This document shows, piece after piece, positions 28,523 to 36,770 of a DNA stretch of 64,000 nucleotides. The position numbers were made by a program, and so were the translations under genes. The stretch comes from UBA6926 sp045562535 (GTDB taxonomy: Bacteria; Chloroflexota; Dehalococcoidia; UBA6926). The stretch is taken from positions 62,001 through 126,000 of the forward strand of contig JBJKVP010000004.1 in assembly GCA_045562535.1 (NCBI GenBank), in the 5' to 3' direction. The stretch's first letter is position 1, and each line of letters opens with the position of its first letter. Under the pieces are notes generated by a model. It did not search any database, was not told the origin of the DNA, and saw only the letters and a program-made list of their open reading frames with translations.

Positions 28523-28957
28523 ATGAGCGATACCATACTCGGAGCGGGTCTGGCTGCCTTGGCTGCAACATCTTGGGCAATTGGAGCTATTTTTGCTCGG
28601 ATTGGTATGCAGCATATGGCATCGACTACCGGTACGTTTTTCTCTTTAATTACAGGCTTTCTACTGATACTAGTCATAGCGTTATTCCTCGATTATGAAG
28701 CTATGTTTACCGTACCTACAGAGACCATATTATGGTTTATTCTTCTTGGATTTATCCAATTTCCCCTTGGGAGATTTTTGAATTTTAATGGTATTAAATA
28801 TGCTGGCGTTGCACCTGCTACCGCGATATTAGGTTCTACTCCAGTATTCTCAGCAATACTCGCCTTAGTTTTCCTGGGAGAACAGATAACCCTAATGATA
28901 GGACTGGGGATAATCGCAGTTGTAGCAGGATTAGCAATGGTACTTTATAGGAGTTAA
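28523..28957 (+). CDS. Half-size EamA transporter subunit A
   Basis: The 144-residue protein consists almost entirely of five hydrophobic helices and corresponds to one EamA repeat (GAGLAALAATSWAIGAIFAR at the start, ATAILGSTPVFSAILALVFLGEQ before the last helix). Full EamA transporters have ten helices in one chain. Here the second half is a separate gene starting 8 bases downstream, whose AGGAG lies in the end of this gene. The two probably assemble into one transporter of unknown substrate. Confidence 0.8.
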   Translation: MSDTILGAGLAALAATSWAIGAIFARIGMQHMASTTGTFFSLITGFLLILVIALFLDYEAMFTVPTETILWFILLGFIQFPLGRFLNFNGIKYAGVAPATAILGSTPVFSAILALVFLGEQITLMIGLGIIAVVAGLAMVLYRS

Positions 28958-28964
28958 ATCAAAG

Positions 28965-29435
28965 ATGACAATAGAAGCCAATCAAGTAAAAAGGCAGGTC
29001 TACATAGGTTTAGCTTCAGCAGTGGCTGCTGCTGCTGCATATGGGGCCACACAAACAATTGCCAGATCCCTCGTAACCACCGCTGCACCTGCATCAGTTA
29101 GTGCTACTTGGACTATATTTTTTGGTATGATTTTCCTTTTTTTCATGTCGCTAAACAATATAAAAACAGATATAAAGGCACCTAAGAAAGCTTTTTTTAT
29201 GATGGGTCTCGCCGGCATTTTCTCGTCATTTGGAGTATTCTTTATGTTCAGTGCCTTAGCAAACGCACCCGTAACTGTAGCATCTCCAATTGGCGCAATA
29301 AACCCTCTAGTAGCAATGGCTTTAACTCATATTTTCCTTCAAAAACTAGAGCGAGTTACTATACAAATGGTTGCCGGCTCGGTGCTCGTCCTTTTAGGGG
29401 TTACTATGGTGATTTTAGGGAGATTTACCGGGTAA
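28965..29435 (+). CDS. Half-size EamA transporter subunit B
   Basis: The 156-residue partner also holds five helices: GLASAVAAAAAYGATQTIAR at the start, ALANAPVTVASPIGAINPLVA in the middle and VLVLLGVTMVILGRF at the end, again one EamA repeat. Its ribosome site lies in the end of subunit A and the two are translationally coupled. The frames differ, the A stop codon is clean and a good start follows, so this looks like a true split pair rather than a sequencing frameshift. Confidence 0.8.
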   Translation: MTIEANQVKRQVYIGLASAVAAAAAYGATQTIARSLVTTAAPASVSATWTIFFGMIFLFFMSLNNIKTDIKAPKKAFFMMGLAGIFSSFGVFFMFSALANAPVTVASPIGAINPLVAMALTHIFLQKLERVTIQMVAGSVLVLLGVTMVILGRFTG

Positions 29436-29559
29436 CCTGTAGTAACACGTATTTCCGCAACATAATGATTGATCTAGCTCAATCAAAGCCATTGAGAACA
29501 AACCATACATATATATTTCCCTTAGATAATCAAACATAGTTGCTCAAGCTCTGAATTTC

Positions 29560-29588
29560 TTGACAAATCATATTACGGCAAATAGGAT
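29560..29588 (+). promoter_or_regulatory. Promoter of the DAHP synthase leader
   Basis: A perfect TTGACA (29560-29565) and TAGGAT (29583-29588, four of six matches to TATAAT) are 17 bases apart. Transcription would start about 29595, which is the leader-peptide ATG itself, so the leader could be translated without a ribosome site. A promoter further upstream is also possible, in which case AGGA at 29584-29587 would serve as the site. Confidence 0.5.
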
Positions 29589-29594
29589 TGGGGA

Positions 29595-29666
29595 ATGAAG
29601 GTATACGATCTTAAGGAATACTTTATTTACTACCGCAGGGAATCTGTGGGAGTGGTGGTCGTCTAG
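29595..29666 (+). CDS. Tyr/Phe-rich leader peptide (attenuator)
   Basis: A 23-codon frame (ATG 29595, TAG 29664-29666) encodes a peptide beginning MKVYDLKEYFIYYRRE and ending in a valine run. Five of its residues are aromatic (Tyr four times, Phe once), with the clustered codons TAC TTT ATT TAC TAC at 29619-29633. It ends 24 bases before a rho-independent terminator ahead of DAHP synthase. Bases 29648-29656 (GGGAGTGGT), inside its last codons, can pair with the 5' arm of that terminator. This is the arrangement of a ribosome-mediated attenuator sensing charged tRNA-Tyr and tRNA-Phe. Confidence 0.72.
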   Translation: MKVYDLKEYFIYYRRESVGVVVV

Positions 29667-29690
29667 CTTATTTAATCATAGAAACATAAA

Positions 29691-29722
29691 AACCCTCCCG
29701 ATAATAATGGGAGGGTTTTTTT
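29691..29722 (+). terminator. Rho-independent terminator of the aroF attenuator
   Basis: A perfect 9-bp stem AACCCTCCC/GGGAGGGTT (29691-29699 with 29709-29717) with a 9-base loop is followed by a run of seven T. It lies between the leader peptide and the DAHP synthase gene, so it would stop transcription before the gene. The 5' arm (ACCCTCCC, 29692-29699) is complementary to GGGAG-T-GGT at 29648-29656 with one bulged base, which would form the competing antiterminator. Confidence 0.88.
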
Positions 29723-29764
29723 GATGAACAAAAAGGGATTTTCTTTTATAGGAGGAGTAAAACC

Positions 29765-30784
29765 ATGATCGTTGTAATGAGTAACGGAGCAACGCAATCA
29801 AATTTAGATAATGTTATTGACCAAATCGAAGGTTTAGGATACACGGCAGACGTCGAAAAAGGTCAATTTACTAATGTAGTTGCGGTGATCGGTGATACAA
29901 GGTCAGGAGGAGCTTCAACCTTAGAGGCATTGGATGGAGTAGAACGAGTGATACCTATAATGAAGCCGTATAAACACGTAAGCAGAGAATTCCGAAAAGA
30001 AAACACTGTTATAGAATTGCCAAACGGTACGACAATCGGCGGCAACAAAATAGCTATGATGGTAGGCCCTTGTGCAGTTGAAGATCAAGAACAAGTTAAA
30101 ACAATGGCGGAAGCCGATAAAGAATTGGGTTTCCCTATTTTAAGAGGTGGTGCCTTTAAACCACGAACGTCTCCTTACGCGTTTCAAGGCCTTGGTTTAG
30201 AGGGACTTAGGATTCTACGTGAAGAAGCAGATAAAAATGGCTTGATGGTAATCACGGAGGTAATGTCTGAAGCCGACGTGGAAATGTGTGTGGAATATGC
30301 AGACATATTACAAATTGGTGCACGAACCATGCACGCTTTTAGGTTACTCAAAGAAGTTGGAAAAACTCGTAAACCTGTTTTATTAAAAAGAGGCTTCCAT
30401 GCAACTATAAGAGAATGGCTCTTAAGTGCAGAATACATAATCAGCGAAGGTAATTGGAACGTAATATTGTGCGAGCGAGGGATAAGAACTTTCGACGATG
30501 AATTTTCGAGAAATGTTTTGGATTTAACAGCAGTACAAATCTTAAAAAAAGAATCTCATCTTCCAGTGATCGTTGATCCAAGTCATGGTACTGGCCAACG
30601 AGACCTGGTAGTGCCAATGGCAAAAGCCGCTATTGCAGCAGGAGCAGATGGGCTAATAATTGAAGCACATCCAGACCCAACCAAAGCCTTATCGGACGGA
30701 CCTCAATCTTTACCGGTAGAAGAATTACCTTCTCTTCGAACAGAATTAGAGAAAGTAGTATCAGTAATGGGAAGAACTATCTAG
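29765..30784 (+). CDS. aroF: 3-deoxy-7-phosphoheptulonate (DAHP) synthase, type I beta
   Basis: This enzyme condenses phosphoenolpyruvate and erythrose 4-phosphate, the first step toward aromatic amino acids. The 339-residue product has the short N-terminal ferredoxin-like domain (about 1-75) known in this subtype as a feedback site. It is followed by the barrel: MVGPCAVEDQEQV, LRGGAFKPRTSPYAFQGLG, LLKRGFHATIREWL, LCERGIRTF, VIVDPSHGTGQRD and IIEAHPDPTKALSDGPQSL. AGGAGG lies about 8 bases before the ATG. It is controlled by the leader-peptide attenuator upstream. Confidence 0.95.
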   Translation: MIVVMSNGATQSNLDNVIDQIEGLGYTADVEKGQFTNVVAVIGDTRSGGASTLEALDGVERVIPIMKPYKHVSREFRKENTVIELPNGTTIGGNKIAMMVGPCAVEDQEQVKTMAEADKELGFPILRGGAFKPRTSPYAFQGLGLEGLRILREEADKNGLMVITEVMSEADVEMCVEYADILQIGARTMHAFRLLKEVGKTRKPVLLKRGFHATIREWLLSAEYIISEGNWNVILCERGIRTFDDEFSRNVLDLTAVQILKKESHLPVIVDPSHGTGQRDLVVPMAKAAIAAGADGLIIEAHPDPTKALSDGPQSLPVEELPSLRTELEKVVSVMGRTI

Positions 30785-30787
30785 AAA

Positions 30788-30810
30788 GAACTAGCAATAA
30801 TAGCTAGTTC
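30788..30810 (+). other. Hairpin between aroF and tRNA-Tyr
   Basis: A perfect 8-bp stem GAACTAGC/GCTAGTTC with a 7-base AATAATA loop begins four bases after the aroF stop codon and ends 21 bases before tRNA-Tyr. There is no T-run after it, so it is more likely an mRNA end-protecting or processing structure than a terminator. Confidence 0.6.
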
Positions 30811-30831
30811 AAAGGTAAACTACCCTCTGAT

Positions 30832-30918
30832 GGCAGGATGGCGGAGCGGTCAAACGCACCAGGCTGTAAACTTGGCGCCCTTAGGGCTACGGGGGTTCAA
30901 ATCCCTCTCCTGCCACCA
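30832..30918 (+). tRNA. tRNA-Tyr (GTA)
   Basis: The sequence folds as a class II tRNA of 87 bases. The 7-bp acceptor stem GGCAGGA/TCCTGCC is followed by A and an encoded CCA. Anticodon stem CCAGG/CTTGG carries loop CTGTAAA with anticodon GTA. A long variable arm and T-arm GGGGGTTCAAATCCCTC complete it. It lies 80 bases before tyrS, placing a tRNA and its own synthetase next to each other. Confidence 0.95.
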
Positions 30919-30998
30919 ATATGTCTTATTGGAAATATTGTTACAATAAAAGGCGTATCATTGTTATCATCAGAGACACTAACAAAGGTAACCAATAA

Positions 30999-32243
30999 AT
31001 GAGCCAACAGTCTTTCCACATACCAGAAGCCAACGAAGCTTTAGCAAGCACAACGTTAGATGGACTTGTTTCTAGAGGGTTAATAGAAGAAATCATTGTC
31101 CGAGATGAACTAAATCAAGCGATTGAATCAGGCAATAAACTCACAATTTATCAAGGTTTTGATCCAACTAGCCCAAGCCTCCACTTAGGACATTATTTAT
31201 CGCTCAGGATACTGCGCTGGTTTCAATTAAATGGTCATAGAGTAATATTTTTGGTTGGAGATTTCACCGCGAGAATTGGGGATCCCTCGGAGCAAACAGC
31301 TGAAAGGAAACAGCTTTCAAAAGATCAAGTGGTAAGCAACACTTCTAATTGGCTCAATCAAATTTCCAGGGTACTTGATCTTCAAGAAACTAATCCTGTA
31401 GAAATCAAATATAACAGCGAGTGGCTAAGCAAATTATCACTGGAAGATATTATGAATTTATCTTCTCAAATAACAGTTCAAAGGCTCATTGAGCGTGACA
31501 TGTTCCAAAAAAGAATCCAAGAGAATAAACCCTTACACATGCATGAAACTCTTTATCCAATACTGCAAGGGTATGACTCCGTTGCGATGAACGTTGATAT
31601 AGAACTAGGTGGTAGAGATCAAATGTTTAATATGCTCGTGGGAAGAGATTTTGTTCGAACTACGCATAAACATGCTAAGCATGTATTAATGACTCCTCTA
31701 ATCCCAGGGCTCGACGGAAGAAAGATGAGCAAAACTTATAACAACACAGTGGACTTAGATGAGCGACCTGCAGAGATGTACTTTAAATTAACACAAATAA
31801 ACGACGAGCTTTTACCGTTATTTTTTAGCATCTTTACAGATATACCAGATGATGAATTAGAAGATATCTCCAAAAAAATCAACAGTAAGGAAGAAATGCG
31901 ACCAGATAGATCCCGGTTATCTTATGAAATAGTAAAGGTTTTCCATGGAGAGGAAGTAGCTAACAACGCTAGACGAGAATTTAATAGAGTTATAGCTCAA
32001 GGAGAACAAAGAGAAGACCTTTTAGAAATCTCAGTTCCCGTGCAGGAGGAGTTTTCCATACTGGAACTTTGCATCCTTTCAAATCAACTTTCAAGCAAGG
32101 GCGATGCAAGGCGACTTATAAAGCAAGGTGCAATTGAAATCGATGGAGAAAAATATACCGATCCCAACAAAACAGTCCTAAGCTCAACTATTCAAGGAAA
32201 GGTAATTAAAATAGGAAACAGGGGATACTTCAAATTTAAGTGA
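30999..32243 (+). CDS. tyrS: Tyrosyl-tRNA synthetase
   Basis: This class I synthetase has 414 residues. It shows the HIGH region FDPTSPSLHLGHYL, the tyrosine pocket and dimer region, the KMSKS motif KMSKTYNNTVDL, and a C-terminal S4 RNA-binding domain (about 345-410, SSKGDARRLIKQGAIEIDG). The arrangement is that of the bacterial TyrZ-like subgroup. It follows tRNA-Tyr and precedes pheA by 22 bases, so it belongs to the aromatic amino acid block. Confidence 0.96.
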   Translation: MSQQSFHIPEANEALASTTLDGLVSRGLIEEIIVRDELNQAIESGNKLTIYQGFDPTSPSLHLGHYLSLRILRWFQLNGHRVIFLVGDFTARIGDPSEQTAERKQLSKDQVVSNTSNWLNQISRVLDLQETNPVEIKYNSEWLSKLSLEDIMNLSSQITVQRLIERDMFQKRIQENKPLHMHETLYPILQGYDSVAMNVDIELGGRDQMFNMLVGRDFVRTTHKHAKHVLMTPLIPGLDGRKMSKTYNNTVDLDERPAEMYFKLTQINDELLPLFFSIFTDIPDDELEDISKKINSKEEMRPDRSRLSYEIVKVFHGEEVANNARREFNRVIAQGEQREDLLEISVPVQEEFSILELCILSNQLSSKGDARRLIKQGAIEIDGEKYTDPNKTVLSSTIQGKVIKIGNRGYFKFK

Positions 32244-32265
32244 CACCACATATAAAGGCATTACT

Positions 32266-33141
32266 ATGAATCAAATTGAAACACCCAAAGTTGGATTTCT
32301 TCAGCCGGAATCTACATTTACTCATCTAGCAGCGATGGAACAGTTCGGATCAAACGCAAACTACATTCCAATGGAAACGTACGCGATTTGCCACGATATA
32401 AAGAACTCGTCACTGGATTACGGAGTTCTAGCTATCGAAAACGTATTTGAAGGAACTGTTGGAACAACTATGGACGCAGTTCTCACTACCGATCAAGTTA
32501 GTGTTGTAGGGGAAATAATACTGCCTATATCTCACCATCTATTATCAAACGATAAGATTAGCGAAATAACACGAATTTATTCTCATCAACAAGCTATTAG
32601 CCAATGTAGAAAACATATATCTTCATTAGAAAAAGAATTAGGCCACGACATAGAAATTATAACTGAAGCTAGCACCGCAAGAGGAGCAGAACGAGCTGCT
32701 CATTCAGCAGAAAAAGGTTCTGCTGCTATCGCTCCTGCATTAGCTGCAGAAAAATATAATCTTCAAATTCTCAGGGGAAATATGGAAGATGAAAAAGATA
32801 ACGCCACTAGGTTTTGGGTTTTAGGACACGACGGATACTCGACACCGAGCGGGAACGATAAAACAACTTTTAGTTTCGACGTAGAAAATGAGTCTGGCGC
32901 CTTAGTTTCAGTTTTGAACACGTTTTCAAGCCGTGGATTAAGTGCAACGATGTTACAATCGAGGCCATCAAAATTAGATAGATCTGCAGGGATTTGGGAG
33001 TACACTTTCTTTGCGGAATTTCTAGGTCATATAACAGACCAACCTCTTAAAGAATCCTATGATTTACTTAGCAGTGGATCAAATTCTGTATGCAAACAGA
33101 TAAGACTTTTAGGAAGTTATCCCCGTTTCCTGACAAAATAG
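32266..33141 (+). CDS. pheA: Prephenate dehydratase with ACT domain
   Basis: The 291-residue enzyme converts prephenate to phenylpyruvate for phenylalanine. The catalytic domain (about 8-195) shows GFLQPESTFTHLAA, AIENVFEGTVGTTMD, IYSHQQAISQCRKHI, TASTARGAE-like TEASTARGAE and the catalytic Thr-Arg-Phe in NATRFWVLG. A C-terminal ACT domain (about 205-285, FDVENESGALVSVLNTFSSRG and LQSRPSK) is the phenylalanine feedback site. There is no chorismate mutase domain. It lies downstream of tyrS, probably in the same transcript. Confidence 0.95.
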   Translation: MNQIETPKVGFLQPESTFTHLAAMEQFGSNANYIPMETYAICHDIKNSSLDYGVLAIENVFEGTVGTTMDAVLTTDQVSVVGEIILPISHHLLSNDKISEITRIYSHQQAISQCRKHISSLEKELGHDIEIITEASTARGAERAAHSAEKGSAAIAPALAAEKYNLQILRGNMEDEKDNATRFWVLGHDGYSTPSGNDKTTFSFDVENESGALVSVLNTFSSRGLSATMLQSRPSKLDRSAGIWEYTFFAEFLGHITDQPLKESYDLLSSGSNSVCKQIRLLGSYPRFLTK

Positions 33142-33155
33142 ATGTACGGCTCGAT

Positions 33156-34184
33156 ATGACAAATTTTTTATTCACAAACGGGCCTGGAATTGTAGTTTGC
33201 GTATTTGGTGGAACGCTAGCTTATCTCATGTCTACTATCAGTCATAGCGGGATATTTGACCCACTTTTACTAGCCCTTATTTTTGGAATTCTATTCGGTA
33301 ACTTACCAGGAAATCAAAAATGGCACACCGAAGGAACCAAATTTATCGGGAAGTACTTGCTTGAAATATCCATACTATTGCTGGGAGGGAGCATTAGTAT
33401 GACGTATTTAGTAACAGGTGGTATATCTCTTTCTCTATTAATCATACTTGGAGTTACTCTGGGTCTATTAGTAGCAATTGTCATTGGAACATATATTTTG
33501 AAACTTGATCATAGACTAGCCATTCTTATAGGGGTCAGTAATTCAATATGTGGTAATGCAGCTGCAATTGCCATAGCTCCCATTGTTAAAGCTAGCCCTT
33601 CTCAATTGGCCACGGTTCTTGGAATCAGTAGCGTTATTGGAGCATCTCAAATAATTATTTTGCCACTTTTATCACCAATCGTGGGTTTGAATGATTATCA
33701 GTATGGAATTGTAGCGGGAATGACCGTCTATGCTGTAGCTCAAGTGTACGCAGCATCAGCCAGCGTAAGTACTGTTTCCGCGTCAGTTGCCACCCTTGTA
33801 AAATTATCTCGCGTTATATTGTTAGTACCAGTATTAATTATAAGTCAGCTGTTTGTAAATTTTAGGGAAACAAAAACAACAGAACTTCAGAAAACTCAGT
33901 TAACAAAATACCTAAGTGTGCTAAACAATGTGCCATGGTTTATCCTGGGATTCGTATTCCTTTCAATATTAAACACAACGGGATTTATTAACCAAGAACA
34001 ATCCGAATTTCTCAGATTCGCATGCCATTATTTATTTATAATAGCAATGGTTGGTATCGGAACAAATGTGGATCTTGCAGAAATTGTAAAGCTTGGCTCC
34101 AAAGTCGCTGTCACAGCATTAGCAGTAATCGGGTTCATGTTAATCTTAAGCTTGGCCATGTCATTATTAGTATTAAAAGGTTAA
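33156..34184 (+). CDS. YeiH/UPF0324-family membrane protein
   Basis: The product (342 residues from the ATG at 33156) has about ten hydrophobic helices. UPF0324 features are LALIFGILFGNLPG, KYLLEISILLLGGSIS, GVSNSICGNAAAIAIAPI (the most diagnostic run) and AMVGIGTNVDL. Members are called putative sulfate exporters, but the function is not firmly known. A longer frame from 33090 would overlap the end of pheA; no good ribosome site marks either start. Confidence 0.8.
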   Translation: MTNFLFTNGPGIVVCVFGGTLAYLMSTISHSGIFDPLLLALIFGILFGNLPGNQKWHTEGTKFIGKYLLEISILLLGGSISMTYLVTGGISLSLLIILGVTLGLLVAIVIGTYILKLDHRLAILIGVSNSICGNAAAIAIAPIVKASPSQLATVLGISSVIGASQIIILPLLSPIVGLNDYQYGIVAGMTVYAVAQVYAASASVSTVSASVATLVKLSRVILLVPVLIISQLFVNFRETKTTELQKTQLTKYLSVLNNVPWFILGFVFLSILNTTGFINQEQSEFLRFACHYLFIIAMVGIGTNVDLAEIVKLGSKVAVTALAVIGFMLILSLAMSLLVLKG

Positions 34185-34210
34185 GCGATTATTATAGAAT
34201 AATCACAAAT

Positions 34211-34723
34211 TCATATCGTTCTTAAAGCAATTCCAAGAAAGACGACTACTGGGCCTAAAACGAAAATCGTGTTCCTTGAATTTACTCGCTTGAACACTTG
34301 AATTAAAAATCGGGTTATTGTGTATGAGTTGAATCTGCCAAAAATTCGCGATGAAAAAAACTCCTTCTCATTTTCTTTTTGCATTTTTTTTGCAGATTTA
34401 TATCCCATAATAAACATTAGAAACGATAGAGTTATTTTCAAAGTTAAAATCGTGAAATATGGAATCTCTATTCTAGTTGCCAAATTATCTAATGCTAAAA
34501 GAGCGCCGGTCAGAATTAATACCCATTTAGACAATTCAACTATTTCACTAAATGACTGACCAAAAGATTTAGGGAATGGCTTAGAATCAATTTCTTTTGT
34601 ATTAGGTTTTAGTACAATAAAGAAAATAATATTGCCGCCAATCCACGTTATCGTAGCCATAACATGTAACCATCGAATAGCAATAATAATTAAATCACTG
34701 AAACTCATAGTGCTGACATCCAT
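34211..34723 (-). CDS. CopD-like four-helix membrane protein
   Basis: This 170-residue integral membrane protein has the RWLHVMATITWIGGNIIF run, the usual N-terminal helix of CopD-like and related proteins, with a His in the first helix that may bind metal or heme. Three further helices follow, two of them around a basic loop. The ATG at 34723 overlaps the rlmD-maf fusion; a second ATG at 34708 makes an ATGA overlap with the upstream stop and may be the true, coupled start. The role, possibly copper transport, is tentative. Confidence 0.6.
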   Translation of the reverse strand: MDVSTMSFSDLIIIAIRWLHVMATITWIGGNIIFFIVLKPNTKEIDSKPFPKSFGQSFSEIVELSKWVLILTGALLALDNLATRIEIPYFTILTLKITLSFLMFIMGYKSAKKMQKENEKEFFSSRIFGRFNSYTITRFLIQVFKRVNSRNTIFVLGPVVVFLGIALRTI

Positions 34724-36624
34724 CTTGAAAATATCTCAGTACATTTTTGATGTGAAGATTTACCAGTTTGATGATAGATCGATCTGAAAGGATTCAATCC
34801 AATATTCCCAAACAATTGTTGTACTGAACAAAGAGGCAAGCCTAATATATTCAACGGACAACCATCATATTCTTCCACCGGATTCAATACTTTATCCTGT
34901 ATTCCGTATCCTCCAGCCTTTTGATACGGGTTGCCTTTGATAATATACTCCTCAATTTCGTCGTCTGTGCAATCTCTAAATGTAACGCTTGTAGTATTAA
35001 AAGCTGAGTCAATTTCTTGGGAGGCAGGGTTAAATAATGCAACAGCCGTTATGACTTCATGAACATTTCCCCGTAAGTTATATAGCATTTTACGAGCATC
35101 ATCCGCGTCTTTTGGTTTACCAAAGATTTCTCCTTTCGAAGAAACAACTATAGTGTCAGCTGCGAGAACTGGTACTTTAGATTTATTCGCTATTGATTTA
35201 GCTTTAGCCAAAGCAATTTCCGTAGCATATGTCGAAGGTGAAATGTTTATCGGTAAACTGTTTGAAAACAACTCTTCTTTTAACGCTGGCTCTAGGATTG
35301 TTCCTTCAAAATCAACAGACCTTAATAATTCAATCCGCCTTTTTGACGTTGATGCAAGAATATAAGATTGTCTATTGGCACGTTCAAGAATAGTTAAAGA
35401 CTCGATATGGGAAGTATGGGGAAACATGTCAATAGGAGTAATTTCTTTAATGGAAAATCCTCCCAAAACTAGATATGCTAAATCTCTCGATAAAGTGATG
35501 GGATCGCAAGATACATACGCTATCTTTTCTGGTGGGTTTTCTATTATAGAATCTAAAACCGATTTATCACATCCTGACCGAGGAGGGTCGAGTATTAAAT
35601 GGTCAATTATGAAACGCTCGTTCTTCATTACAATTTCAGTTTTTTCTTGAATCAAATCTATATTAGGCAATCCTAAGAGATTCTGTTTAGCGTCTTTCAC
35701 CGCCGCCGCTGACTCTTCAACTGCGATAATATTTGCATAGAAAGGGCAAAGTAGCCCAGCAAAAACTCCTACTCCGGCATACGCGTCGACTAAAGTTTCC
35801 AACCCGTTGGGGTTCAGTTTTTCTCTAATAAGAGTCACCATTTTTTCAGCTTGTCGGGTATTAACCTGGAAAAACGAGGGAGAGGAAATCTGAAAGTCGA
35901 ATCCTAACAAATTTTCACTATGCTGAGGCTGACCTGTTTCAACAGAAAGAGTAGTATCTCGATCGGAAAAGTCAGGTTGAATCATATAAGAATCAGTATT
36001 GACTCCTACTCTAACCGACAATTGGCTATCGCTTGAATTTAATGAATTTTGTAGTTGGCTCTTTATCTCATTAATTCGAGGATCCATGATACCGCAATGG
36101 TCAATAGACTCGAATCGGTGAGTTATCCAATTAGTGAAACCAATCTCCCCATTATTCCTTACGGTAAATCTCGCATTGTTCCTATATCCGAAATTGAGTG
36201 GGGATTTCATCATCTCTGAAACCAAAGGGTCAACAATTTTAGCGGTTTGTCTTAAAGTTTTAATAACAATATCGCGTTTCAATTGGAGCTGTTTATCATA
36301 ATCTATATGCTGAAGTTGACAACCACCGCACTCACCAAAGTGGGGACATTCAGGCAGTTTACGACTATTAGAAGCAGAATAGATCTTAACTACCCTACCA
36401 TAGAGAGTGCTTTCTCTCCGACCAAGAATCTCAACTTGCACATCTTCTTCTGGTATTCCGAAAGCTACATCTATACTTTCACCATCTTCTGTAACGCCAG
36501 TGGCATCCCCTTGGTTGTTAAAGCCAGTAAGTTTTACATTAACTATCGGGTTCTTAGTATCCAGTTTCACTTGAGAAGCAAAGGAAGGATCAAACCTTCT
36601 ATGTTTTTTACGAGCAGATTTCAT
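34705..36624 (-). CDS. Fusion: RlmD/RumA-type rRNA uridine methyltransferase + Maf nucleotide pyrophosphatase
   Basis: One uninterrupted 639-residue frame holds two enzymes. Residues 25-415 are a TrmA/RumA-type m5U methyltransferase: TRAM domain, iron-sulfur Cys 93, 99, 102 and 177 (PECPHFGECGGC and DHCGIM), SAM-binding DAYAGVGVFAG, LDPPRSGCD, and catalytic Cys373 in YVSCDPITLSRDL. Residues 420-615 are a Maf protein: ILASTSKRRIELL, LAADTIVVS, GKPKDADDARKMLYNL and YGIQDKV, a family that hydrolyses non-canonical NTPs. The two are normally separate genes. The join reads smoothly (RANRQSYILAS) and both active sites look intact. Confidence 0.88.
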   Translation of the reverse strand: MKSARKKHRRFDPSFASQVKLDTKNPIVNVKLTGFNNQGDATGVTEDGESIDVAFGIPEEDVQVEILGRRESTLYGRVVKIYSASNSRKLPECPHFGECGGCQLQHIDYDKQLQLKRDIVIKTLRQTAKIVDPLVSEMMKSPLNFGYRNNARFTVRNNGEIGFTNWITHRFESIDHCGIMDPRINEIKSQLQNSLNSSDSQLSVRVGVNTDSYMIQPDFSDRDTTLSVETGQPQHSENLLGFDFQISSPSFFQVNTRQAEKMVTLIREKLNPNGLETLVDAYAGVGVFAGLLCPFYANIIAVEESAAAVKDAKQNLLGLPNIDLIQEKTEIVMKNERFIIDHLILDPPRSGCDKSVLDSIIENPPEKIAYVSCDPITLSRDLAYLVLGGFSIKEITPIDMFPHTSHIESLTILERANRQSYILASTSKRRIELLRSVDFEGTILEPALKEELFSNSLPINISPSTYATEIALAKAKSIANKSKVPVLAADTIVVSSKGEIFGKPKDADDARKMLYNLRGNVHEVITAVALFNPASQEIDSAFNTTSVTFRDCTDDEIEEYIIKGNPYQKAGGYGIQDKVLNPVEEYDGCPLNILGLPLCSVQQLFGNIGLNPFRSIYHQTGKSSHQKCTEIFSRWMSAL

Positions 36625-36770
36625 AAGTACAGAGTACTAAGCCTAGAGCCACCGTTCAACAAATAAATAGATTATCTTAAATTAGTGGCCAAATCGTGCA
36701 CATATATAGGATTAATAAAATAAATGGATTAGAATCTATTTAGTTAAACAAGAAAAAAGAGAACCGAGCG

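Noticed and set aside
28955..28970. Frameshift joining the two EamA halves
   Set aside because: There is a clean stop, a ribosome site and an ATG in a new frame. Both halves start and end at natural helix boundaries.
29595..29730. T-box riboswitch for the aroF leader
   Set aside because: I find no T-box antiterminator consensus (the AGGGTGGNACCGCG run). The Tyr-rich frame and mutually exclusive stems fit classical attenuation better.
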